Of a stretch of 8,906 bases of DNA, positions 1-6,683 are shown one piece after another; within the stretch, counting starts at the first letter, position 1, and each line of letters opens with the position of its first letter. Position numbers and translations under genes: made by a program. Source of the DNA: an uncultured Alistipes sp. Lineage in GTDB: Bacteria > Bacteroidota > Bacteroidia > Bacteroidales > Rikenellaceae. The notes under the pieces are model-generated. The model was not told the origin of the DNA. It made no database searches and worked only from the letters and a program-made list of their open reading frames with translations. Location: NCBI GenBank assembly GCA_958449275.1, contig CAUDHE010000091.1:1-8906 (forward strand). Direction: 5' to 3'.

Positions 1-9
1 GGCAGCAGC

Positions 10-356
10 CTGCGGAGATCGCGATGTGAGCATTTGCGAACAATAGCGGGCCTCCGCGAGTTGCAGTATTTCCACCTTTTGTCACCCAAAAGGTGGAGCC
101 AAAATGTGCCGCGGTGAAACGATTTCGGGGTCAGCCTTGCGACTGCGCTAAATCGGATGCCTTCGGCACTTTTGAAGCAATCAAAAGGTCTCCGATTTTC
201 AACGCTTCGTCGCCGCGCCCGCCCTTTTTTCGAAATCGTTCCTGCCGCGGGATCGGCTGACGCGTGTGAATTATTACGACTCACAGAGTCGCGCGGGCCG
301 CAGCCTCGCCACGCGGAGGCCCGCAACGGCATTCGCCATGTTGCGAACCACCGCAG
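10..356. repeat. Nested inverted-repeat element, cloverleaf-like
   Basis: No gene is convincing here. The stretch is a set of inverted repeats that mostly share one centre near base 180. A 13-bp perfect closing stem joins 46-58 (GCGGGCCTCCGCG) to 312-324. Further arms are 109-114 with 245-250, 118-127 with 231-240 (AACGATTTCG), 150-157 with 191-198 (AAATCGGA) and 169-175 with 181-187 (CTTTTGA, 5-nt loop). Two local hairpins flank this central arm: 71-81 with 87-97 (11 bp, 5-nt loop) and 277-282 with 286-291. Weaker outer matches are 36-40 with 332-336 and 10-15 with 351-356. Folded as RNA this gives a closing stem, two side hairpins and a long central arm. It could be a structured RNA, a dispersed palindromic repeat or a MITE-like element. 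I cannot tell which, and the left edge may lie outside the window. Confidence 0.6.
71..97. repeat. Perfect 11-bp hairpin in the element
   Basis: The arm at 71-81 (TCCACCTTTTG) and the arm at 87-97 (CAAAAGGTGGA) are exact reverse complements around a 5-nt loop. The loop-proximal sequence resembles the apical hairpin at 169-187 (CTTTTGA, 5-nt loop, TCAAAAG), so the same hairpin motif occurs twice within 120 bases. No T-tract follows on either strand, so it is not a canonical intrinsic terminator. Confidence 0.7.
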
Positions 357-389
357 ACCGCGGCCCGAACGTGATGATGTACATAAATA

Positions 390-443
390 GGTTATGATGA
401 AAATCGCATCGACTGTCATATTGTAACGTTACATTTCATAACC
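390..443. promoter_or_regulatory. Palindromic candidate operator
   Basis: The 12-bp perfect palindrome TGTAACGTTACA lies at 422-433. It sits inside a wider inverted repeat joining GGTTATGA at 390-397 to TCATAACC at 436-443. A symmetric site of this kind in non-coding, AT-rich DNA suits a dimeric DNA-binding regulator, but I recognise no specific family. It lies about 320 bp upstream of the only promoter I can identify, which is far for direct control of the receptor operon. It may instead belong to a promoter or element that I cannot see. Confidence 0.3.
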
Positions 444-480
444 GACGGTGCGCGGCAGGTGGCGAGTGTCGAGGCGAACA

Positions 481-516
481 CGAAAAAAATCGTTGCATAA
501 TAATGCAAATTTTTCG
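481..516. terminator. Weak bidirectional terminator-like hairpin
   Basis: The order is an A-tract (484-489), a 6-bp stem TTGCAT/ATGCAA (493-498 and 503-508, 4-nt loop) and a T-tract (510-514). Outer bases CGAAAAA (481-487) can also pair with TTTTTCG (510-516). This is the usual arrangement of a two-way intrinsic terminator, but the stem is short and AT-rich, so termination would be weak. It could end transcription arriving from the repeat element upstream. Confidence 0.3.
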
Positions 517-520
517 AAAA

Positions 521-567
521 AAGGAGTATAAATGACAACTAAAAAGCGCATAAATAAAAATTTTTAG
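521..567 (+). other. 11-codon mini-ORF with strong Shine-Dalgarno
   Basis: AAGGAG at 521-526 lies 5 nt before an ATG at 532, which opens a reading frame of 11 sense codons (MTTKKRINKNF) ending in TAG at 565-567. None of the larger genes here has a comparable Shine-Dalgarno sequence, and such sequences are generally uncommon in Bacteroidetes, so the combination stands out. The frame stays open for another 26 codons after the TAG. It might encode a leader peptide, be the remnant of a small gene, or be coincidence. It lies upstream of the mapped promoter, so it is not a leader of the receptor transcript from that promoter. Confidence 0.2.
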
Positions 568-724
568 ATATTTTTGCCTTCGCGGAAGCGGTCGAATGCG
601 GTTTTGAAAAGAAAGCGTATGGTTGAGTTACTTTCGATTTGTAATTAATCAGACGCGATAGAATACGATCTGTAAGTAAATATGATTCGTTACGTCATTA
701 TAAACAGTTATGCCGTATCGCAAT

Positions 725-742
725 ATCCCCACAATCGGGGAT
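725..742. promoter_or_regulatory. Inverted repeat overlapping the -33 element
   Basis: ATCCCC at 725-730 and GGGGAT at 737-742 form a perfect 6-bp inverted repeat around a 6-nt spacer. With a 2-nt bulge the pairing can extend to CAAT (721-724) and ATTG (741-744). The right half-site touches the -33 TTG, where a bound repressor or activator would affect RNA polymerase. It may be an operator, or chance. Confidence 0.3.
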
Positions 743-772
743 TGTCTCCCGAAACGGGTATCCGTAACTTTG
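742..772 (+). promoter_or_regulatory. Bacteroidetes-type sigma-ABfr promoter
   Basis: The -7 element TAACTTTG at 765-772 matches the Bacteroidetes consensus TAnnTTTG exactly. A TTG at 742-744 lies 20 bp upstream, the expected -33 spacing. Transcription should start around 778-780, giving a leader of about 40 nt before the ATG at 817. This supports starting the receptor at 817 and not at the in-frame ATG at 682, which would be upstream of the transcript. It is the only good match I found ahead of the gene series, so it probably drives the whole operon. Confidence 0.7.
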
Positions 773-816
773 CATCACGGACAATTAAAAACAATATAAA
801 TACAATACCCAAACAA

Positions 817-3657
817 ATGCGTATGAAAATTTTTGCCAAACTTTGTTTTTCGGCGATACTGGCGGTTGCCGCCGCCGTGTTGCCGTCGACTGCGCAGACC
901 AGAGCCTCGTTGAGCGGCACTGTAGTGGCCGCCGACACCAAGGCTCCGGTAGCCTATGCGCTCGTGCATCTTCCCGACGCAGGCCTTCAGACCGTTACGG
1001 ATAATAAAGGTGAATTCGGTTTCAAGTCGGTGCCTTCGGGCAAGCACAAGATCGAGGTTACCTTTCTCGGTTACGAACCTCTGGAGACCGTGGTGAACGT
1101 GACGGGGAGTGGTCCGGTCAAGCTCGAATTGCAGCCCGCCAACTTCCGTGTGGAGGATGTGGTGGTGACGGCCGAATCGAGTAAGGCGGGTGCAGCCACT
1201 TCGTCGACCATCTCGCGTACGGCCATCGATCACATACAGTCGACATCGTTGTCGGATGTGATGAGCCTGCTGCCCGGCGCCACGCCGCAGTCGACCGACA
1301 ACCTGACTCTCGCGCAGGCCTCGACGTTCTCGATCCGCGGCGGTTCGAGCCTCGGTACGGCCGTCATTGTAGACGGCACACCGTTGTCGAACAATTCGAA
1401 CATGCAGAACGTAGCCGCGGCATTCGGCGGCGGAGTGCCTATAAACAGCGTGCTCAACAACGGCAATGCCTCGATGGCAAGCCCCACTTCGGGCATCGAC
1501 ATGCGTCAGATATCGACCGACAACATCGAGTCGGTGGAGGTGATACGAGGCATCGCTTCGGTAGAGTACGGCGACATAACTTCGGGAGCCGTGTTGGTGA
1601 ACTCGAAGGCGGGCCGCTCGCCGCTGCAGGTGAAGCTGACGATGAATCCCAATCTCTATCAGGTGTCGGCCACGCACGGCATACAGCTCGCCGAGAAGGC
1701 CGGCAGGTCGGCGGGTGCGCTCAATTACAGCGCCGACTACACCTTCTCGCAGTACAAGCCCACCGAGGGATATTCGCATTACAGCCGTACGAATGCCACC
1801 GTGGGATATACGAACAGCATAGGCCGATGGTATACCAATTCGACTCTGTCGGTCGGCGTATACCGTGACAAGGACAAACCCAATCCCGACGATGAGAACG
1901 ACAGAGCCTACGGTTTTCAGAAGGAGAACCGTTATTGATTCAATACCAAAGGTACCGTGTCGTTCGACAAGGGGTGGTTCAACAACATAAAATACGCCGC
2001 GTCGTTCACGCTGACCGACAAGCAGTCGCATTACGAGGATATGGCGGGAAATGCCGAGTGGACGTTCTCGACATCGAAAACCGACGGCGAAGTGCTCTCA
2101 AGCGTTCAGGGCACCCCCATATATCTGGAGGACGGCAGCGTGCTCATCGACGGCAACAGCACCGACAAGGCTTGGAGAACGCCCAACAGCTATTTCTACG
2201 CCTACAACATCTACGGCAAGGAGTTGAATACCTATGCTCAGGTCGTGGCCAACTTCTCGGGTACGGCGGGCCCCACCAGCCATTTCATAAAGGTCGGCGC
2301 CGACTTCAAGAACGACGGCAATACGGGTCGGGGCAAGGTGTACGATCCCGATTGCCCGCCGTTGCGCAACCTGTCGTATAATTACGCCACGCAGCGCGAA
2401 CGGGCCTACGACGACGTGCCGTTCATGTCGACGCTCGGCCTCTTCGCCGAGGAGGCTTTCAACCTCCGTTTCGCGCAGCGCAATCTCAACATCGTGGCGG
2501 GTGTGCGTTACGACAAGGTGTTTGATTTCGACGGCGTGGTGGCACCGCGTATCAACGCCTCGTTGGATATCATCCCCAACAAACTCTCGGTGCGCGGCGG
2601 CTACGGCATCACGGCCAAAGTGCCTACGCTGGCATTGCTCTATCCGCAGGAGGCTTACTTCGACCTGCTCAATTTCAACAACGCCACGTCGATCACCACT
2701 CCCGACGAGCAGAAATATCAAGTGGTCACCACCCATGTGTTCGACACCAAGAACTACGATCTGAAGATGGCCACCGCCGCTAAATACGAAGTGGGCGTCG
2801 ATTTCAAGATCGGACAGGTGCAGGGTTCGGTGACGGCGTTCAAGGATCGCAGCACGAACGGATATAACTTTGCGTCTACCGAAAATTCGTATCGCAGCGT
2901 CGATCTGGTGAGATACTCGGCGGCGCAGCTTCCCGAGGACGGAACCACTCTGCCCGCTTTGGTGGAGACGTCGACGACGCCCGTCCTGCTCCACTATCTC
3001 ATGCCGACCAACAACGCGGCGTATGAGACCAGGGGACTCGAGGTGGCGTTCGACTTCGGCCGCATAGATGCCATCCGCACGCGATTCATCCTCGACGGAG
3101 CATGGACGCGTACCGACAGCTGGACTGCCGGTTGCAGCTTCAGACGCGCCTCGTCGGGCAACTCCGAAGATCATTTGGGAATTTTCTCGAATTACCCGCA
3201 CTTGTTTTACGAGATATTGTCGACCAACCTCAAGGCCGTGCACAACATTCCGAGCATCGGCTTCGTGATCTCGGCCACGGCCAACGTGGTGTGGCGCGAG
3301 AACAGTTGGGCGAAGTACACCAACGACGAGATGCCGATCAAATACATATCGGTCAACGACGGCAAGGTGTACGATTTCGACGAGTCGATGCTGGAGCTGG
3401 ACGAGTTCAAGGTGCTCGACGTGCGCAAGGAACTCGACGTGCGCCGCAACATCAGGGACAGCTACATGTCGCCCGTGCTCTGCATGAATATCAACGTCAC
3501 CAAGGAGATCAAGGATTATCTGCGCATATCGTTCTATGCCAACAATGCCTTCCGCAGCACTCCGCTGTGGCAGAGCACCAAGACCCCCGGCAAGTTCGTA
3601 CGCCGCAACGCCGACACGTTCTTCTTCGGACTCTCGCTCACCGCAATCATAAAATAA
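817..3657 (+). pseudogene. TonB-dependent outer-membrane receptor, broken by in-frame TGA
   Basis: This encodes a TonB-dependent outer-membrane transporter, the TonB-ExbBD-driven import channel class. From the ATG at 817 there is a signal peptide (residues 1-26, ending STAQ), a carboxypeptidase-regulatory-like beta-sandwich (about 30-105), a TonB-box-like stretch (VEDVVVTAE, about 112-120) and a plug domain (about 125-265) with the typical motifs FSIRGG, VIVDGTPL, IESVEVIRG and YGDITSGAV. The beta-barrel follows and ends in the usual aromatic strand (TFFFGLSLTAIIK). Codon 374, TGA at 1936-1938, interrupts the frame just inside the barrel. The same frame then stays open for 572 codons to TAA at 3655-3657. 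The truncated product would be 373 residues and could not form a transporter. The remainder has only a weak GTG (1957) as possible restart, with no signal peptide. Homologous context (NRY-x-FNTKG) suggests the lost residue was Arg (CGA to TGA), or possibly Trp. The substrate is unknown. The gene leads an operon with the lipoprotein gene 16 nt downstream. Confidence 0.85.
1936..1938 (+). other. Premature TGA stop in receptor
   Basis: This single in-frame TGA follows the codons for KENRY and precedes those for FNTKG. There is no length change and no frame change around it, so one base substitution explains it. No convincing SECIS-like hairpin is visible immediately downstream, so selenocysteine is unlikely. 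TGA also ends the beta-barrel gene at 6578-6580 directly after the C-terminal Phe expected of a barrel, and Trp is encoded by TGG throughout, so a reassigned TGA code is unlikely. Confidence 0.9.
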
Positions 3658-3673
3658 CAAAACGACCATTATC

Positions 3674-4966
3674 ATGAAAAGATACATACACACCATAGCC
3701 GCCCTCGCCGCCGCGCTGCTGTCGGGTGCGTGCGCCGAAATGATGACCGATGCCGACGAGGCGAAGGTGATACGCTATATCGACGTAGCCTATAAGGTGA
3801 GCATCAGCGACTTCACCGATCCCGACGGCAATACCGTAAGCGCTCCCGCCGAGTGGTTCGACGACATGGAGATTACGTTCAACAACTTCGCCGAACTGAT
3901 CGAGACTACCGTTTCGGTCGGTCCCGACGGAATAGCTTCGGCGCGTCTGACCCCGGGCATATACAATGTCACCGTGCGCAAGACCGAGAAGCTGAACGGC
4001 AAAAGCTATATTCTCAACGCCCTGAACCAGAACGTGGCGTTGATCGACGACGTGTCGGCCGACAAGATCGACGCCTCGACCACAATATCGGTGCGTCCCA
4101 TACTCGGATCGCCGCTCTGCTTCCGCGAGATATACTATTGCGGTGCCCCGGGATACTATTTCCGCGGACAGTTCTACGAGATTTACAACAACGGCGACGA
4201 CGTGGTCTATCTCGACCACCTCTGTATGGCGCAGCTCCATCCCGCCAACGCCACCACCAATCTGCCCGCATGGCCCGCCGAAGACGGAGTCGACAGATAT
4301 GCTTACGGCGTTACGCTGTGGCAGATACAGGGCGACGGCGACGACTGGCCGCTGCTCCCGGGCGAGTCGATCGTGATATCGCAGGAGGCTGCCGACCACA
4401 CCAAGAATACCAGTTATTCGGGTGCGTTCGGACTCATCGACAACTCGAAATCGGAATGGGAGTGCTGGGCGGGCAACCCTCAGCGCGTGAATGAGGACGT
4501 GCCCGATCTTCCATACGTGTTCTGGTCGGGATACATCAATCAGATGCAGTGGCTCACCTCGGTGAGCGGATCGGCGTTCTGTCTCTACCAGCCCGGACGC
4601 AACCTCAAGTTCGGCGACAACGATTACTGGAAAGTGGGAGTCACCACGCAGGTCGTAGTCGGCGGATCGGGTCAGGAGTTCGCCCGCATGCCCGTGGGCG
4701 ACATTCTCGACGCCGTGGAGCTGATCCCCACCATGAGCGACATGAACATGAAGCGAATCCCGGGCATAATCGATTCGGGAGCGGCTTCGGTCGGCGGACA
4801 GTATCTTGGCAAGAGCATATGCCGCAAGATCGTCGATCTCCGCGAAGACGGTACGCCCATATATCAGGACACCAACAACTCGACCGACGATTTCGAGGTG
4901 ATGGATTTCCCCGTGATACGCCGCAACGGCGAGAGACGCCCCTCGTGGAGCCCGTGGGCCGAATAA
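3674..4966 (+). CDS. DUF4876-type surface lipoprotein
   Basis: This is a 430-residue exported protein, probably a lipoprotein. A basic, hydrophobic leader ends in SGAC at residues 17-20, so Cys20 is the likely lipidated residue, although Ser at -3 is a weaker lipobox than Leu. Acidic residues follow (AEMMTDADE), as is common in Bacteroidetes outer-membrane lipoproteins. Residues about 32-140 look like a beta-sandwich of the kind that ends in a PGIYNVTV strand. The C-terminal part (about 145-430) matches my memory of DUF4876. It carries FREIYY (150), a QFYEIYNNGDD segment followed by VYLD (166-181), and LLPGESIVIS (227-236). These features resemble the core of lamin-tail-domain beta-sandwiches. 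It starts 16 nt after the receptor gene, so the two are co-transcribed. I infer a role as receptor-partner lipoprotein that captures ligand at the surface. The ligand is unknown, and no catalytic motif is visible. Confidence 0.8.
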   Translation: MKRYIHTIAALAAALLSGACAEMMTDADEAKVIRYIDVAYKVSISDFTDPDGNTVSAPAEWFDDMEITFNNFAELIETTVSVGPDGIASARLTPGIYNVTVRKTEKLNGKSYILNALNQNVALIDDVSADKIDASTTISVRPILGSPLCFREIYYCGAPGYYFRGQFYEIYNNGDDVVYLDHLCMAQLHPANATTNLPAWPAEDGVDRYAYGVTLWQIQGDGDDWPLLPGESIVISQEAADHTKNTSYSGAFGLIDNSKSEWECWAGNPQRVNEDVPDLPYVFWSGYINQMQWLTSVSGSAFCLYQPGRNLKFGDNDYWKVGVTTQVVVGGSGQEFARMPVGDILDAVELIPTMSDMNMKRIPGIIDSGAASVGGQYLGKSICRKIVDLREDGTPIYQDTNNSTDDFEVMDFPVIRRNGERRPSWSPWAE

Positions 4967-4999
4967 TCATGTCAAACGCATAAAAAACAGAACGCAACG

Positions 5000-6580
5000 A
5001 TGAGAAATATAAAACTTACCACGGTTTCATTGGCCCTTGCGGCGACGACGCTCGGCGCCGCGGCTCAGGAGGCATCCACCCCCGCGAGCATCGAGCGCAA
5101 GATGATCGAGAGCATATGGTTCACCCACACCGACAACGCTGCGGGTGCGCAGCTCGACGCCATGGGCCGTTACAGCAGTCTGGGCATAAATTACGAAAAG
5201 ACCAAGGGCGACTTCAAACGCGCTCAGGAGGGTGCCGACAACGACTCCTACGGGTTCTCGACCAACGGCGGCGGCACGTTCGACAATCTGGGCGGCACAT
5301 TCCTGTGGGGTTACTTCGATTATACGCGCGAAAAGATCCGCGACGCCCGTTTCAACGCGTCGCTCATCGATCCCCTGCGCGGCATGCCCTATTACATAGC
5401 CGATCGCAACCTGAGTAATTGGATCGATCAGGATTATTCGCTCGGCCTCAAGGCCGCCACTCCCCTTTTGTGGGACCGTCTGTTGATCGGCGTCGGGGTC
5501 GACTACACCAACGCGCAAGGAGCCAAGCAGATGGACCCCCGTCCCAAGATAATGATGTCGAAATTCGCCGTCACGCCGTCGGTGGTCGTCACCGCCGGCC
5601 GTCACGCCGTGGGCGCCGACTTTTCCTATGTGTCGCGCCGCGAGGACGGACTGGCCATGAATTCGGTCAGCTTCATCAACCAGCCTGTGTGGGAGGTGCT
5701 GGCCCCGGGATTCTTCACCGAAGGCGAAATCGGTTCGGGAACCATGTCGGGTCTTCGCGACTACAACGCCAATACGCTGGGCGGCGGATTGCAGTATTCG
5801 TTCGCTGACGACAATATAAAGGTGCTGCTCTCGGGCAAGTACACCCACACCGTGGAGGATGCCAACAACAATTACACCACGCCCAAAGTCATAGGTTCGA
5901 CCAAGGAAAATATCTGGATCGGCAGGCTCGACCTGCTGTGGAACCTCGACGATCGCAACGCCCTTGTCTTCGACGCCGAATATTACGATCGCAGCCTCGA
6001 CGGAATCGAGTACGTGCAGGTGTACGACAACACCTACGAGGTCAGCCAGTGGGTGGTGCTGTCGAAAAACATCCGTTCGAACTGGTCGACGCGCCGCGCG
6101 GGATTCACTCTCGACTACATGAACCGCGACGGCGGCGACGCCTATCGCTGGTTGGCGGGTGCGGACATCCGCTACGAGAAGCTGTCGGACATATATTACA
6201 TTCCCCGCAGCACGCAGTCGATGGACGGCATGCGCATAGGCATTCACGCGAAAAAGAACTTCAGCTTCGGCGACAACTCCATCCTTGTGGGCGTGCGCGG
6301 AGAGTATAAAAACATATTCGACAGCGAACACGTTTACTCGGGACACAATGAAGCGTCGGAGATTTACACCGACATGGTGTTGCTCGACTACGACTGTCTG
6401 CGATGCGACTACTACTCGCTGGGCGGCGAGCTGACATACACGCGCCGCGGTATCTTCAACGGACACACGTCGTTCTTCGCTAAGATATCGGCCGACTGTC
6501 GCAAGGCGCTCGACTCCGATATCGGACGCGACCTCGGCCGTCGCGGATTCCTCGCTCTCGAGGTGGGTCTCGCATTCTGA
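5000..6580 (+). CDS. DUF6850-type outer-membrane beta-barrel protein
   Basis: This is a 526-residue predicted outer-membrane protein. The signal peptide spans residues 1-22 (ending LGAAA, cleaved before QEA). The rest is dominated by short alternating amphipathic stretches rich in Gly, Tyr, Asp and Asn, typical of beta-barrel strands. It ends in VGLAF, with the C-terminal Phe recognised by the BAM assembly machinery. The order receptor, DUF4876-type lipoprotein, barrel matches what I recall for the DUF6850 family, which rests on context and general resemblance, not on a search. There is no plug domain or TonB box, so it is not itself a TonB-dependent receptor. It starts 33 nt after the lipoprotein gene, within the same operon. 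Its function is unknown. It could be a second channel or a structural partner of the receptor. Confidence 0.72.
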   Translation: MRNIKLTTVSLALAATTLGAAAQEASTPASIERKMIESIWFTHTDNAAGAQLDAMGRYSSLGINYEKTKGDFKRAQEGADNDSYGFSTNGGGTFDNLGGTFLWGYFDYTREKIRDARFNASLIDPLRGMPYYIADRNLSNWIDQDYSLGLKAATPLLWDRLLIGVGVDYTNAQGAKQMDPRPKIMMSKFAVTPSVVVTAGRHAVGADFSYVSRREDGLAMNSVSFINQPVWEVLAPGFFTEGEIGSGTMSGLRDYNANTLGGGLQYSFADDNIKVLLSGKYTHTVEDANNNYTTPKVIGSTKENIWIGRLDLLWNLDDRNALVFDAEYYDRSLDGIEYVQVYDNTYEVSQWVVLSKNIRSNWSTRRAGFTLDYMNRDGGDAYRWLAGADIRYEKLSDIYYIPRSTQSMDGMRIGIHAKKNFSFGDNSILVGVRGEYKNIFDSEHVYSGHNEASEIYTDMVLLDYDCLRCDYYSLGGELTYTRRGIFNGHTSFFAKISADCRKALDSDIGRDLGRRGFLALEVGLAF

Positions 6581-6592
6581 GGCTCTCGGATA

Positions 6593-6649
6593 CCTTGCAC
6601 GTACGGACAGTTCGCCGCCGACAAGCGGCGAACTGCCGACGTTGTAAGG
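6593..6649 (+). promoter_or_regulatory. Long intercistronic hairpin
   Basis: The 103-nt gap between the barrel gene and the peptidase gene holds an 11-bp perfect stem, CAGTTCGCCGC at 6608-6618 with its reverse complement at 6625-6635, around a 6-nt loop. Pairing continues outward through 6593-6606 and 6636-6649, with bulges near A6607, A6603 and T6643 and one G-T pair, giving about 24 base pairs in all. No T-tract follows, so it is not a classical intrinsic terminator. It may stabilise the 3' end of the upstream mRNA, direct processing, or reduce read-through into the peptidase gene. I found no good TAnnTTTG promoter before the next gene, which therefore probably depends on read-through. Confidence 0.6.
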
Positions 6650-6683
6650 CAACATGGAAAGGATTAGTAAAAAACTCACATAA

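Noticed and set aside
157..390. 77-codon forward frame
   Set aside because: It overlaps the nested inverted repeats, has Arg/Pro-rich low-complexity composition, no recognisable domain and no ribosome-binding context.
569..576. TATTTTTG as a second -7 promoter element
   Set aside because: It matches TAnnTTTG, but no TTG occurs at the -33 spacing and the surrounding DNA is AT-rich, so a chance match is likely.
682..816. Upstream extension of the receptor frame to an ATG at 682
   Set aside because: It lies across the promoter and upstream of the predicted transcription start. It would also bury the clear signal peptide that begins at 817 or 823 behind 45 polar residues.
1936..1938. TGA read as Trp by a reassigned code, or as selenocysteine
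   Set aside because: The barrel gene ends in TGA exactly after the expected terminal Phe, and reading it as Trp would add 29 unrelated residues up to a TAG at 6665. No convincing SECIS-like hairpin follows the receptor TGA.
1957..3657. Separate gene starting at GTG 1957
   Set aside because: It begins in the middle of a beta-barrel with no signal peptide and is in the same frame as the receptor, so it is the receptor's second part.
6608..6635. Intrinsic terminator after the barrel gene
   Set aside because: The stem is strong, but no T-tract follows it on either strand, and the next gene lacks a visible promoter of its own.
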